From: Actinorhabdospora filicis
Lineage (GTDB): Bacteria > Actinomycetota > Actinomycetes > Mycobacteriales > Micromonosporaceae
Reading direction: 5' to 3'
DNA length: 64,000 nt
NCBI RefSeq assembly: GCF_030269765.1
Contig: NZ_BSTX01000005.1
Location: 214,554-278,553 of the forward strand
The notes beneath the pieces are model-generated. The model was not told where the DNA came from, did no database searches, and saw only the letters and a program-made list of their open reading frames with translations. The first letter of the stretch is position 1. Every line of letters starts with the position of its first letter. The position numbers were made by a program, and so were the translations under genes. Of this stretch, positions 45,263 through 53,736 are shown one piece after another.

Positions 45263-45733
45263 ATGCCGGGCGCTCCCCACACCCGCCTCACCATCGGCGA
45301 GCTGGCCGAACGCTCGGGTGCGGCGACCTCGGCCCTGCGCTTCTACGAGCAGCGCGGCCTCATCCGCTCCGAGCGGACCACCGGCAACCAGCGCCGCTAC
45401 AAGCGCGACCAGCTGCGGCGGGTGGCGTTCATCCGCTCGGCGCAGCAGGTCGGGCTCACCCTCACCGAGATCACCGAGGCCCTCGACTCGCTGCCCGGCG
45501 ACCGCGCGCCCACCCCCGAGGACTGGGCGAACCTCTCCGGCAGCTGGCGGGCGCGGCTGGACGCGCAGATTCAGCGGCTCACCGAACTGCGCGACACCCT
45601 GTCCGACTGCATCGGCTGCGGATGCCTGTCCATGAAGAAGTGCAACCTGTACAACCCCGACGACCGCAAGGCCGTCCTCGGCCCGGGCGCGCACTGGGGC
45701 GAGCCGCTGCCGCCACTTCCGGGTGACGCCTGA
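45263..45733 (+). CDS. soxR: SoxR-type MerR-family redox regulator
   Basis: 156 residues. The MerR HTH is LTIGELAERSGAATSALRFY, followed by a dimer helix, then the cysteine cluster DCIGCGCLSMKKC that carries the [2Fe-2S] centre of SoxR. Redox-active compounds oxidise the cluster and switch on genes with a SoxR box. Here the only target visible is the split transketolase plus itself. The ATG follows GGGAGGATTC. Confidence 0.93.
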   Translation: MPGAPHTRLTIGELAERSGAATSALRFYEQRGLIRSERTTGNQRRYKRDQLRRVAFIRSAQQVGLTLTEITEALDSLPGDRAPTPEDWANLSGSWRARLDAQIQRLTELRDTLSDCIGCGCLSMKKCNLYNPDDRKAVLGPGAHWGEPLPPLPGDA

Positions 45734-45777
45734 CACCCCGAATTCGTCCCCACTTCGCCACATCCCCCCGGGGCGAG

Positions 45778-45797
45778 TTAAGGTAAGCCGAACCTAA
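45778..45797. promoter_or_regulatory. Iron box (DtxR/IdeR/DmdR type)
   Basis: TTAAGGTAAGCCGAACCTAA matches the DtxR-family consensus TTAGGTTAGGCTAACCTAA closely. It is 35 bp upstream of an FhuF-like gene, exactly where iron repression is expected. Confidence 0.8.
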
Positions 45798-45831
45798 GCC
45801 ATCGGGAGGATCGAGTGTCGCGGAGTCACGT

Positions 45832-46635
45832 GTGACCACGATCCTGCCCCCCGCTTATGTCGCCCCCGCGCCCCTCGCGCCCATCACGCGCGCGATGGAC
45901 GCGATCCGGCGCAGCCGCGGGGACGAGCGGGTCGCCGGCGTCGCCGAGGGCCTCGTCCTCGAATCACTCGACGGGTACATCCCCGCCTCCTGCCTCACCG
46001 ACGGCTCGGCCATCGGCCGCCTCCTCGACGCTCCCCGCGAGCGCTGGGGCGCCGCCCCGCACGCCGCCGCCGCGCTGGCCTGGAAGGGCTACGCGTTCTG
46101 GCTGGCGCTGCCCGCCGTGGTCGGCTGGACGACCTGCCGCCGCGTGCCGCTGCTGCACGCGTCCAACGTGCACGTCCGCATCGACGACGAGCGCCCGTAC
46201 TACCACTTCGGGATGCGCCGGGCGATGGTCGCCGTCCTGCGCAACGACCCGGCCGCCGGGATGCCGGGCGTGCGGGTCGTCGACGACGAGGCCGCGCTGC
46301 TGGACGTCCTGCGCGCCACCCTCGTCGACCAGCACCTCACGCCGCTGCTGACGCAGATCCGCGGGCAGGTGCGGGTCGGGCGGCGGATCCTGTGGGGTTC
46401 CCTGGCGTCCGGCGTCGCGCACGCCGTGGAGTACGCCGCCGACATCGCCCCGCTGTCCATTGTGGAGAGTGTGCAGACCCTGGTGGACGCCCTGCGCGTC
46501 CCCGGGCTCGTCGAGGTCTCCTGCGACGCCGAGGGCGCGATGGACCTGCGCCGCCGCACGTGCTGCCTGGCCTTCACCGTGGACGGGCTGAGCACCTGCC
46601 GTAGCTGCTGCGTCTCGGGCTTAACCCTCTGGTAA
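45832..46635 (+). CDS. (2Fe-2S)-binding, FhuF-like ferric-siderophore reductase
   Basis: A 267-residue protein. The C-terminal RRTCCLAFTVDGLSTCRSCC carries the CC-x10-CxxC-like cysteine cluster of FhuF-type [2Fe-2S] proteins, which release iron from siderophores by reduction. The GTG start follows GGAG. The iron box upstream implies induction in iron starvation. The MFS pseudogene that follows was probably the exporter or importer of the same system. Confidence 0.9.
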   Translation: MTTILPPAYVAPAPLAPITRAMDAIRRSRGDERVAGVAEGLVLESLDGYIPASCLTDGSAIGRLLDAPRERWGAAPHAAAALAWKGYAFWLALPAVVGWTTCRRVPLLHASNVHVRIDDERPYYHFGMRRAMVAVLRNDPAAGMPGVRVVDDEAALLDVLRATLVDQHLTPLLTQIRGQVRVGRRILWGSLASGVAHAVEYAADIAPLSIVESVQTLVDALRVPGLVEVSCDAEGAMDLRRRTCCLAFTVDGLSTCRSCCVSGLTLW

Positions 46636-46678
46636 GTCTCTTGCCAGAACTCGCCGCCATGTGACAGCTTCTGGGCTC

Positions 46679-48033
46679 GTGATCTTCACCCGCCCCTATC
46701 GCGTGCCCACCCTGGCCTTCACCGCGGTCATGTTCCTCACCGGCTTCGCCGGGCTGGCCGTCATCCCCATCCTCCCGGCCGCCGCCGGGGACCTCGACGG
46801 CATCGGGCTGTATCCCCTGGTGTCAGGGGACTGAGTTTCAAAAAGCAGAGTATCGCCGCCTCGCTGCTCGGCGGCGTCATCGGCGGGTACTGGTCGGACC
46901 GCTCGGGCGCGCGGCGTCCCCTCGCGGCCGGTGTCGTGCTGGCCGTGGCGACTCTGCTCATCTCGGCCGCCGCCGAGTCGGTGTGGCAACTGGCCGCCGG
47001 GCGCTTCCTGGACGGGCTGGCCGCCGGCATGGTCGCGGTCTCCATCAACGCCGCCATCGCCCAGTCCTACCCGGCCGAACTGCGCGCCCGGATGCTCTCG
47101 CTGATGAGCGCGGCCTGGATCGTGCCGTCCCTGGCCGGTCCGCCGCTGGCCTCACTGATCGTGGAGGTCTGGTCGTGGCGCGCGGTCTTCTACGGACTGG
47201 CCGCGCTCACCGCGATCCCCGCACTGGTCCTGGTCTACGTGCTCGGACGGCGGCCCGGGTCCATTGGGGACAAGCCACCCCGGCCCGCGCTGCTCCCCGC
47301 GATCGCCGTCAGCCTGGGCGCCGCCCTCGGGCAGTACGCGGTGTCCGGCCGCGACTGGTGGCACCTGGCGTCCGGCGCCGTCGCGCTGGCGCTCGTGGTC
47401 GCCTTCGTCCGCCGCCTCGTGCCCACCGGCACCTGGCGCGCCGCCCCCGGACTACCGGCATCGGTGCTGCTGCGGGGATTCGCCTCCGGCTCCTACTTCA
47501 CCCTCGAAGCCTTCGTGCCACTGCTGATGGAGGTCGGGCGGCCCGTACCCACCATCATCATCGGGATCTCCTTCACCGGCGGCGCCCTCGCCTGGGCCGG
47601 GGCCTCCTGGCTCCAGGCCCACCCCCTCGCCGCCGTTCCCCGCCACCGCCTCGTCTCGGCGGGCGCGAGCGTGATGGGCCTGGCGGTCCTGGTGGCCGGA
47701 TCGGCCCTCATCGGGCCCGCCTGGCTCGCCGGAGCGGCCTACGTCCTGGCCGCCGTCGGCATGGGACTCCTCGCGCCCTCCCTGACCCTCCTCGCCCTCG
47801 GCCACGCGCCCGCCGACCGGCAGGGCCAGGCGTCCAGCGCCATGCAGACCACCCAGAACCTCGGCCAGATCACCGTCATGGCAGTGGGATCCGCCCTCTT
47901 CACCATCGGCTCCTACCCCGCCACCTTCGCCCTGCTCCTCGTGCCCGTGCTCGGCGTGTTCCTGCTGGCCGGACGCACCCGCGCGGCCACGCCCGTTCCC
48001 GCGCCGAGCCCCGTGGCGTCCCCCAGCGCCTAA
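46679..48033 (+). pseudogene. MFS transporter, broken by a 34-bp scar
   Basis: The N-terminal frame (VIFTRPYRVPTLAFTAVMF...) stops at TGA 46832-46834. The rest, from AASLLGGVIGGYWSDRSG onward, is intact in another frame for 11 helices. The scar at 46821-46854 sits where the loop after helix 2 should be. A product from a downstream start would lack the first two helices. Position after the iron-regulated FhuF-like gene suggests a siderophore transporter. Confidence 0.85.
46821..46854. mobile_element. Foreign 34-bp scar inside the MFS gene
   Basis: The segment begins TGTCAGGGGACTGAGTTTCA and ends AAAAGCAGAGTATC. It is AT-richer than its surroundings, contains an in-frame stop and shifts the frame. 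Its look is that of one end of an insertion sequence left after excision; the element was not identified. Confidence 0.45.
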
Positions 48034-48042
48034 ACTGCCCAC

Positions 48043-48933
48043 ATGGTCACCATCTGGACCGACGAGGACCTGCCGGGCCTGATCGACGCCGCCGGAACCG
48101 TCGCCGTGATGCGCCAGGCGCTCCTCGCCGCGCACCACGGCACCCTCTCCGCGCCACCCCGCGTCCACGCCGAACTCGGCGACGGCCGGCTCGTCTACAC
48201 CGCCGGGGCCACGTCCTCGTGGTTCGGATACCGCTCCTACGACACCATCGCCGGTGGCGACCAGCTCACCGTCGTCCACAAGCGACCGTCCGGCGCGGTC
48301 GCCGCGATCGCCCTCGGCGCCGACCTCGGCCGCATGCGCACCGGTGCCATCGGCGGCCTCGCCGCCGGCGAACTCGCCGCGCCCGGTGCGTCCACCGTCG
48401 GCATCATCGGCACCGGCGCCCACGCCTGGATGCAGCTGTGGGCCATCAACGCCGTCCGCCCGCTGACCCGCGTCCGCGTGTACAGCCGCACCACCGAACG
48501 CCGCGAGCGCTTCGCCGAGCACGCCGCCGCCCGCTACGGCATCGACGTGGCGGCCGCCGCCTCCGCCGAGGAGGCCGTCAGCGACGCCGCCATCGTGGTC
48601 CTGGCCACCGACTCCGGCACCCCCGTCGTCGACACCGACGCCATCGCACCCGACGCGTTCGTCACCACCCTCGGGCCCAAACAGGCCGGACGCGCGGAGT
48701 TCGACGTCCGGCTCGCCGCGCGAGCGTCCACAGTGGTCACCGACTCGATCGCCCAGCTGAACGCGTACGACCCGCCGTTCGTGCTGGTGGGCACACCTCA
48801 CGCGGAACGCGCGGTGTCGCTGGGGGCGATCTTGGCGGGGGAGGTGACGGCGCCGGGGCCGGGGGTCCTGTTCTGCTCGGTGGGGCTGGCGGGGACGGAG
48901 GCGTACCTGCTGGCGCATCTGGCGGGGATGTAG
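48043..48933 (+). CDS. Ornithine cyclodeaminase/mu-crystallin family protein
   Basis: 296 residues. It has STVGIIGTGAHAWMQLWAIN (Rossmann fold), an N-terminal lysine/arginine active-site region in LTVVHKRPSGAVAAI, and VTTLGPKQAGRAEFDV. Relatives are ornithine cyclodeaminase, alanine dehydrogenase and siderophore-building enzymes such as SbnB. The nearby iron-regulated genes make the last attractive, but no SbnA partner is present. Confidence 0.88.
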   Translation: MVTIWTDEDLPGLIDAAGTVAVMRQALLAAHHGTLSAPPRVHAELGDGRLVYTAGATSSWFGYRSYDTIAGGDQLTVVHKRPSGAVAAIALGADLGRMRTGAIGGLAAGELAAPGASTVGIIGTGAHAWMQLWAINAVRPLTRVRVYSRTTERRERFAEHAAARYGIDVAAAASAEEAVSDAAIVVLATDSGTPVVDTDAIAPDAFVTTLGPKQAGRAEFDVRLAARASTVVTDSIAQLNAYDPPFVLVGTPHAERAVSLGAILAGEVTAPGPGVLFCSVGLAGTEAYLLAHLAGM

Positions 48934-49011
48934 GGGCTCGCCGTTCGTCTCGTTTCGGCGCTGCCTGTTCGGCCTGTTCGGTTCGTTCGTCGCGCGGCCG
49001 CGTCCCATGGC

Positions 49012-49968
49012 TCAGCCCGGGATGAGCAGCACCTTCCCGAGGTTGCCCCCGGCGTCCAGCAGGTCGTGCGCCCGGCCCGCCTCGCTCATCGGCACCCGCT
49101 CACTGGTCACCGCGCGGATCGTGCCGTCCGCGTAATGCGGCCACACCCCCCGCTCGGTCGCCTCCACAATGGACACCCGCTGATGGAGGGGCCGCTGCCG
49201 CAGCCCCGCCGAGTACAGCGTCCCCCGCTTCCCCATGAGCCGCGCCAAGTCCACGTCCGCGTGCCGCCCGCCCTGGAACCCGATGACCGCGATCCGCCCG
49301 TCCGGCGCCAGCGCGTCGATGTTGCCCGCCAGGTTCGCCGCCCCGATGTTGTCGAGGATGACATCGGCCCCACCCAGCCCCTGCACCACGCTCACGAAAT
49401 CCCCGTCGCGGTAGTCGATGGTCACCTCCGCGCCCAGCTCCCGCAGGTCCGCGTGGTTCTCCTTGCGCGCCGTGGTGAACACCCTCGCCGTCTTCGCGAC
49501 CCCCAGCTGAATCGCGAAAGTCCCGATCCCCCCGGCACCCCCGTGCACCAGCAGCGACTCACCCGGCTGCAACCGCGCCACCTCGAAGACATTCGACCAG
49601 ACCGTGCACGCCACCTCCGGCACCCCCGCGGCGTCCTCAATGGACAACCCCGCCGGGATCGACATCGTCAGTCCCTCATGGACGGCCACCAGCTCCGCGT
49701 AAGCACCGTTCTGCAACAGCGCGCAAACCCGCTCCCCGACCCGCCGACGCGTCACCCCCGGCCCAACCGCGACCACCTCACCAGAACACTCCAGCCCCAC
49801 CCCCGCCGGCGCCCCCACCGGCGCCGGATACAAACCCCGCCGCTGCAGCAGGTCCGCCCGATTCACCCCCGCCGCCGCCACCCGGATGAGCACCTCGCCC
49901 TCACCCACCTCCGGATCCGCGACCGCACCCCAGCTCAACTCGCCATCCCGCACTACCACCGCTCGCAT
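49012..49968 (-). CDS. Zinc-independent quinone oxidoreductase (MDR family)
   Basis: A 318-residue NADPH:quinone oxidoreductase-like protein, starting MRAVVVRDGELSWGAVADPE. It has GVNRADLLQRRGLYPAP, VGLECSGEVVAVG and the NADPH-binding VHGGAGGIGTFAIQLG. The structural-zinc cysteines are missing. Substrate unknown. An in-frame ATG 48 bp upstream is less likely. Confidence 0.92.
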   Translation of the reverse strand: MRAVVVRDGELSWGAVADPEVGEGEVLIRVAAAGVNRADLLQRRGLYPAPVGAPAGVGLECSGEVVAVGPGVTRRRVGERVCALLQNGAYAELVAVHEGLTMSIPAGLSIEDAAGVPEVACTVWSNVFEVARLQPGESLLVHGGAGGIGTFAIQLGVAKTARVFTTARKENHADLRELGAEVTIDYRDGDFVSVVQGLGGADVILDNIGAANLAGNIDALAPDGRIAVIGFQGGRHADVDLARLMGKRGTLYSAGLRQRPLHQRVSIVEATERGVWPHYADGTIRAVTSERVPMSEAGRAHDLLDAGGNLGKVLLIPG

Positions 49969-50057
49969 GATCTGGATGCTATCTGGCAAACTGGACCGCG
50001 ACCGGACCTTCACCACCGGGGTGAGAAGACTTCACCTCAACGGTGGGGCCCGACACG

Positions 50058-50144
50058 GGAAGCTTCGCCTAGTGGCCGAGGGCGGCAGTCTTGAAAACTG
50101 CTGAGGTGTCACAGCCTCCGTGGGTTCGAATCCCACAGCTTCCG
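50058..50144 (+). tRNA. tRNA-Ser (anticodon TGA)
   Basis: An 87-nt type II tRNA. The 7-bp acceptor stem GGAAGCT/AGCTTCC, anticodon loop CTTGAAA (TGA at 50092-50094), long variable arm and GTTCGAATC T-loop are all clear. The discriminator is G and CCA is not encoded. It borders the integrase and is the probable attachment site. Confidence 0.95.
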
Positions 50145-50160
50145 CTCTGGAGCAGCAAAA

Positions 50161-50198
50161 ACGCCCCCCGACCTGGACTTATCCAGGTCGGGGGGCGT
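50161..50198. terminator. Strong hairpin after tRNA-Ser
   Basis: A perfect 16-bp stem (ACGCCCCCCGACCTGG with its complement) and loop ACTTAT lie 17 bp past the tRNA. Confidence 0.88.
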
Positions 50199-50304
50199 TC
50201 CGTTGTTGCAAGGCTGATCTTGGTGCGTCTCGGCTGTGTCCGGCTCCTACCGGTCACTTCCGGCCGGGCCGAGAAAAAAATCGAAAAAATGCTGATGCGT
50301 CAAC

Positions 50305-50328
50305 CTTGGGATTGATCTTGGGGTTGAC
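50305..50328. repeat. Tandem 12-bp direct repeat, candidate integrase arm sites
   Basis: CTTGGGATTGAT is followed directly by CTTGGGGTTGAC, with a related TGATCTTGG at about 50215. It lies between the tRNA and the integrase stop. Arm-type binding sites for the integrase are a reasonable reading, but unproven. Confidence 0.4.
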
Positions 50329-50349
50329 CTGGTATTTAACGCACGGCTG

Positions 50350-51792
50350 TTAGCGACGAGGTCGACCCCGGCGACGGCGACGACGGGGGGACTCGACGCG
50401 GCGAAGGCTCTCTTTCGCCTCCTCGGCCTGGCCGTCGATCACCTTGGCGTAGTTGCGGTGAAGAATGGCAACAGAGTGGCCCATCCAATCGGCAACCTGG
50501 GTGCTAGGGATTCCCTTCCTCAGCCAGCGTGAGGCGCATGCCCGGCGGAGAGAGCGGACTTCATTTGCGACGCCACGCTTCAACTCCTCCGGCGTCAGCG
50601 CCTCCTCTCGTGCCCTTCGCCAAATCTCGCCGTATCCCTCCGGGCCAGGGATGCCGCCGCGCGGGCCGACAAAGAGGCGGCCCCCTTTGGGGACTGGGTA
50701 GAGGGTTAGGTGCCGAGAAAGGTACGGCGTCAGCTCGGGGGGGATGGGCGGGGTCCTCACCGTTCCCTCGTCTCGATGCTTAAGACCCCTAGCCTCTCGG
50801 GGGCTACCGTCATCCGTCCACATTCCACCTGGCTTTGGTTCGGCGCCCGTCAATCGCCATTCCCCCACTTCTCCAGGGACAGGCAGTTCTGCGGGTAGGC
50901 TGGAATCTCGTGCGAAGATGAGTTCTTCCGGGCGGTGCCCGGACCAGAAGATCGAGGCGTAGAACGCTACTAGCCGTTTCGCTAGCTCTCCTTGGCGTTC
51001 GACGGCCGCAAGCAGCCTTATCGCCTGTTCGTCGTTCGGCAGCGTTGCAGGGTCGATCACGCTGTCGGCTTTGACCGTTCGCTTGCGTACCTTGACCATT
51101 GGGCTCGCTTCCAAGATGTCGAGCTCAATCGCGTAGTTGATGATGTTGGTCATCGTCTGACGCTTACGCGTCGAGGTGTTGGCCGCGGCCGGCTTACCGT
51201 TCTTCTTACTGCCGATCCGGGTCAACATGGCCCGTGTCAGTTCGGACCCAACCCGGGGCTTCTTCAGGGCGGCGACGGGCGGAGTGTTCTCAGCGAGCCA
51301 CTTCAGCGCCGCTTCGAACTCCTCCGGAGCCGTCGCGCTCTTCTGTTGCAGCCGACCGCTGAACGCCCAGGAACGCATGGCGGCCCTCAGCTCCTTGAGC
51401 GGGGGTTTCGGGTCAGGTGCGCTGACCACCAGTGCTTCTGTGAGATCGACCAGGGCGTCGGCCAGGGCTCGTCTATAGCCGCCCGATGCTGACTTCCATT
51501 TCACGTCCAGGTACGTGCAACAGAGTTCGAACCAGCGCATTCCTTCTTGCTCCGGCTCGGATTCTGGCGCCGGATTGTCGGCAACCGGTCGGCCGGTCTC
51601 GATGCTGAACGGTTCCCCGTTGCGATAGGCGGTCATGAGCCGCGAGCGCTCTGCATCGGCGACTGTCTTCGAGCCGTAGGGGGCCCGGAATTCTTTGACT
51701 ACACCCTCGATGGTCCAGATGACGGTATAGGTGGTTCGCTTCTTTCCTACTCTGACGTCCAGTTCTTTGAACTTGATGTTCAAGTTCTGCAT
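50350..51792 (-). CDS. int: Tyrosine site-specific integrase
   Basis: 480 residues. A core-binding domain lies at about 55-200. The catalytic domain has the first Arg in WSGHRPEELIFA, the box II LRRACASRWL and DWMGHSVAILHRNYAKV with the nucleophilic tyrosine. The C-terminus is very arginine-rich. It recombines the phage site with the tRNA-Ser site. It overlaps the excisionase by 13 bases. The ATG follows AAGGGAG. Confidence 0.95.
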   Translation of the reverse strand: MQNLNIKFKELDVRVGKKRTTYTVIWTIEGVVKEFRAPYGSKTVADAERSRLMTAYRNGEPFSIETGRPVADNPAPESEPEQEGMRWFELCCTYLDVKWKSASGGYRRALADALVDLTEALVVSAPDPKPPLKELRAAMRSWAFSGRLQQKSATAPEEFEAALKWLAENTPPVAALKKPRVGSELTRAMLTRIGSKKNGKPAAANTSTRKRQTMTNIINYAIELDILEASPMVKVRKRTVKADSVIDPATLPNDEQAIRLLAAVERQGELAKRLVAFYASIFWSGHRPEELIFARDSSLPAELPVPGEVGEWRLTGAEPKPGGMWTDDGSPREARGLKHRDEGTVRTPPIPPELTPYLSRHLTLYPVPKGGRLFVGPRGGIPGPEGYGEIWRRAREEALTPEELKRGVANEVRSLRRACASRWLRKGIPSTQVADWMGHSVAILHRNYAKVIDGQAEEAKESLRRVESPRRRRRRGRPRR

Positions 51793-52016
51793 GTGGCTCC
51801 CTTGCTATGGGGGAGCGCTTCTTTCCATGCCCGGTAGTCCTCACGATTGAACCTCCATTGGCCGTTAGGCAACTTGATTCCATGAGGCGCGCGGCCCTTG
51901 ACCAGCCAGTCAGCAAAGGTGCTCTTTGGTAGAGGCCCAGTCTCGTCCCCGAGGTCATCAAGGATGTAGGCCAAGCTGATGTACGGGCGGGATTCGGTGG
52001 TGGACTTCTTCGGCAT
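51780..52016 (-). CDS. Excisionase-like winged/helix-turn-helix protein
   Basis: A 78-residue protein starting MPKKSTTESRPYISLAYILD. KSTFADWLVKGRAPHGIKLP then NGQWRFNREDYRAWKEAL is the MerR-like fold of AlpA/Xis-type proteins. The overlap with the integrase fits a directionality factor. An upstream in-frame ATG exists, but AAGGAG fits this start. Confidence 0.85.
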   Translation of the reverse strand: MPKKSTTESRPYISLAYILDDLGDETGPLPKSTFADWLVKGRAPHGIKLPNGQWRFNREDYRAWKEALPHSKGATCRT

Positions 52017-52067
52017 GGACGTTGGGCGCTCCTTGCTGGGGTTGGGAGCGCCAGCAAGCGCCACATG

Positions 52068-52098
52068 GTCAGCAAGTCACCGTGCGGCGCTTGCTGAC
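52068..52098 (-). promoter_or_regulatory. Intergenic hairpin in the early operon
   Basis: GTCAGCAAG and CTTGCTGAC, 9-bp perfect arms, lie between the RNA ligase stop and the excisionase. A second hairpin, GGCGCTCC/GGAGCGCC, is at about 52026-52052. Confidence 0.6.
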
Positions 52099-52109
52099 GC
52101 GAGGGGTTG

Positions 52110-52766
52110 TTAGGCGGCCATGGACTTCGGGAGCTCATCGCGGTCGATGAGGACCTTGAAGACCGCCCTGGCGTCTTCGTGTCGGACGATGACGCCTTCG
52201 GGGTTGCGGTACGGCGGCAGGGGGCCGCCGGCGTGGTCGGCGGGGGGACGTGTCACGAACGACCCGCGCACCTTCAGGCGCGTTAGCGCCTGCTGTACGG
52301 ACACATCGGCGAACGGCCCGTCGTAGAGGAGCGGGACCATGCCGAGGCCGTACGGGAGGTGCACCGCCATGGCGAGCGCTTCGGCGTACCTGTTCACGTC
52401 GAACAGCGCGAAGCGCCGGACGCCTTGCGGCATCTCGTATCCGCGGTTGATGCCGTGCCCGTACCACTCGCCGTGGTGTCGGCCGGGGCCGAGGACATCG
52501 GCGAGCGCCTGGGCGTTGGCGTGCACCCATGCGGCGAAGCCGTAGTTGTCGGCGTCCGGGGTGATCACGCGGTTCCGGGACTGTGCGCCGACGAGGTACA
52601 GGTGTTCGCCTAGCTGCACGACCACGCCATCGGCGAACGCGTCGCCCGGCGTGAAGATCGGCAACAGGGGATTCACGATGACCGTGGCGTTGGTGCCGTC
52701 GATCTTCTCGGTGATGGTGACGCTCCGGTAGAGACGGGGCGTCTTGGGGTACTTCTGGAACTCGAT
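52110..52766 (-). CDS. Phage RNA ligase with non-ATG start
   Basis: 219 codons from ATC 52764-52766 (or CTG 52767-52769). The N-terminus EFQKYPKTPRLYRSVTITEK runs into the nucleotidyl-transfer motif KIDG (Lys about residue 21), and motif IV is EGVIVRHED. It would seal RNA ends with ATP through a lysyl-AMP. The first standard start (GTG 52674-52676) would remove the catalytic lysine, and an in-frame TGA stands at 52791-52793. AGGAGG lies 6 bp before CTG and 9 bp before ATC. Confidence 0.82.
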   Translation of the reverse strand: MEFQKYPKTPRLYRSVTITEKIDGTNATVIVNPLLPIFTPGDAFADGVVVQLGEHLYLVGAQSRNRVITPDADNYGFAAWVHANAQALADVLGPGRHHGEWYGHGINRGYEMPQGVRRFALFDVNRYAEALAMAVHLPYGLGMVPLLYDGPFADVSVQQALTRLKVRGSFVTRPPADHAGGPLPPYRNPEGVIVRHEDARAVFKVLIDRDELPKSMAA

Positions 52767-52779
52767 CAGGGGTGTCCTC

Positions 52780-53019
52780 CTAGTAGTTCGTCATGGGCGC
52801 CGCCTTCCGCTGCTTGGATTCGCTGGTGAGGTGGTACAGCCCGGAGTCCGGGCAGGCGTAGTAGCGGGACTCGCGGACCATGCCGCGTCTGGTCGGCCAG
52901 GCTTGGGCGGCGCGGTCGCGTTTGGTCTGTGCGCGCCCAAGGCTCTTGGCCGCGTCGTGCTCGTCGAAGAATCCGCGCTTGCCGCACCCGCACACTTCGT
53001 ACGGGACGCATTTGGTCAC
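52780..53019 (-). CDS. Phage small zinc-ribbon-like protein
   Basis: 79 residues. PYEVCGCGKRGFFDEHDAAK and a C-terminal YYACPDSGLYHLTS give the CxC...C...H pattern of small phage zinc-ribbon proteins. The GTG follows AAGGAGA. Function unknown. Confidence 0.75.
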   Translation of the reverse strand: MTKCVPYEVCGCGKRGFFDEHDAAKSLGRAQTKRDRAAQAWPTRRGMVRESRYYACPDSGLYHLTSESKQRKAAPMTNY

Positions 53020-53048
53020 AGCCGTCTCCTTTCGTGTCGGACTGCGGG

Positions 53049-53264
53049 TCAGATGATGTCGGCGGTCTGGCGGGTCACGGACCAGCGGTAGAACTTGGTG
53101 TGACCGGTCGCCTGTCGGTGGTCGAGGTCCCAAAGGTGGTCTCGGGTCCCATAGTCGAGGGCACCGACCCAGGGGCCGTGTGCATCGCACGTCCGGCAGT
53201 GCATGAAGTAGATCTCGGCCACGGGCAAGTCCGGGGCGATGCTCGGGATTTCGGGCAGGTACAT
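53049..53264 (-). CDS. Phage hypothetical protein with CxxC
   Basis: 71 residues starting MYLPEIPSIAPDLPVAEIYF. HCRTCDAHGPW is a zinc-knuckle-like start of a small domain, with HRQATGHTKFYRWSV at the end. The ATG follows AGAGGA. It is in the leftward early operon. Confidence 0.72.
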   Translation of the reverse strand: MYLPEIPSIAPDLPVAEIYFMHCRTCDAHGPWVGALDYGTRDHLWDLDHRQATGHTKFYRWSVTRQTADII

Positions 53265-53283
53265 GGGTTCCTCTCGGAGTGGG

Positions 53284-53309
53284 GCCCGGCCGACACACGT
53301 CGGCCGGGC
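53284..53309 (-). promoter_or_regulatory. Intergenic hairpin in the early operon
   Basis: A perfect 11-bp stem (GCCCGGCCGAC with GTCGGCCGGGC) and 4-base loop lie directly after the stop of the 53312 gene. Confidence 0.75.
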
Positions 53310-53311
53310 GT

Positions 53312-53734
53312 CTACTTGCAGAACTTCGGGCAGGCACATCCGCCTATGACGCACCGTCCGCGCGAGGCGGCATCGAAGGCGTGCGCCCACGGGGGGTGTC
53401 CGCAGCCGGCGTGACCGCAGAACCCTTTGAGTCCGGCCTTGCCGGTACATGCGGCGCGCATGTGTCCGACGCTGTAGAGGGTCGTGATGCCGAACCGGCC
53501 GCCGATCGCCATGCTCTTGGCAAGCTTCTCGGCTTCCTTCACCGACGACATGGGCCCGAATGAGAGCCAGCGCGAGCCGTCGGGATTCACCAGCGTCAGC
53601 GCCTGCCAGTCGCGCATCTCCAGCAGGTCGGCCGCGGCGGCGATGACGGCCTTGGCCATCGCCTCGGGCGTCGGGTAGTCCTGTGACGTCAGGATCTCGG
53701 TGATGGCGGCGATCTCGTCGCGGCGGGGCGTGAT
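53312..53734 (-). CDS. Phage hypothetical protein, start unclear
   Basis: About 140 residues. TPRRDEIAAITEILTSQDYP, then AEKLAKSMAIGGRFGI, and a cysteine/histidine-rich C-terminus (GFCGHAGCGHPPWAH and CVIGGCACPKFC), probably zinc-binding. The expected methionine aligns with ATC 53732-53734, or CTG two codons earlier behind GGAGG. A canonical ATG exists only far upstream, inside the preceding gene. Confidence 0.65.
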   Translation of the reverse strand: MTPRRDEIAAITEILTSQDYPTPEAMAKAVIAAAADLLEMRDWQALTLVNPDGSRWLSFGPMSSVKEAEKLAKSMAIGGRFGITTLYSVGHMRAACTGKAGLKGFCGHAGCGHPPWAHAFDAASRGRCVIGGCACPKFCK

Positions 53735-53736
53735 TC

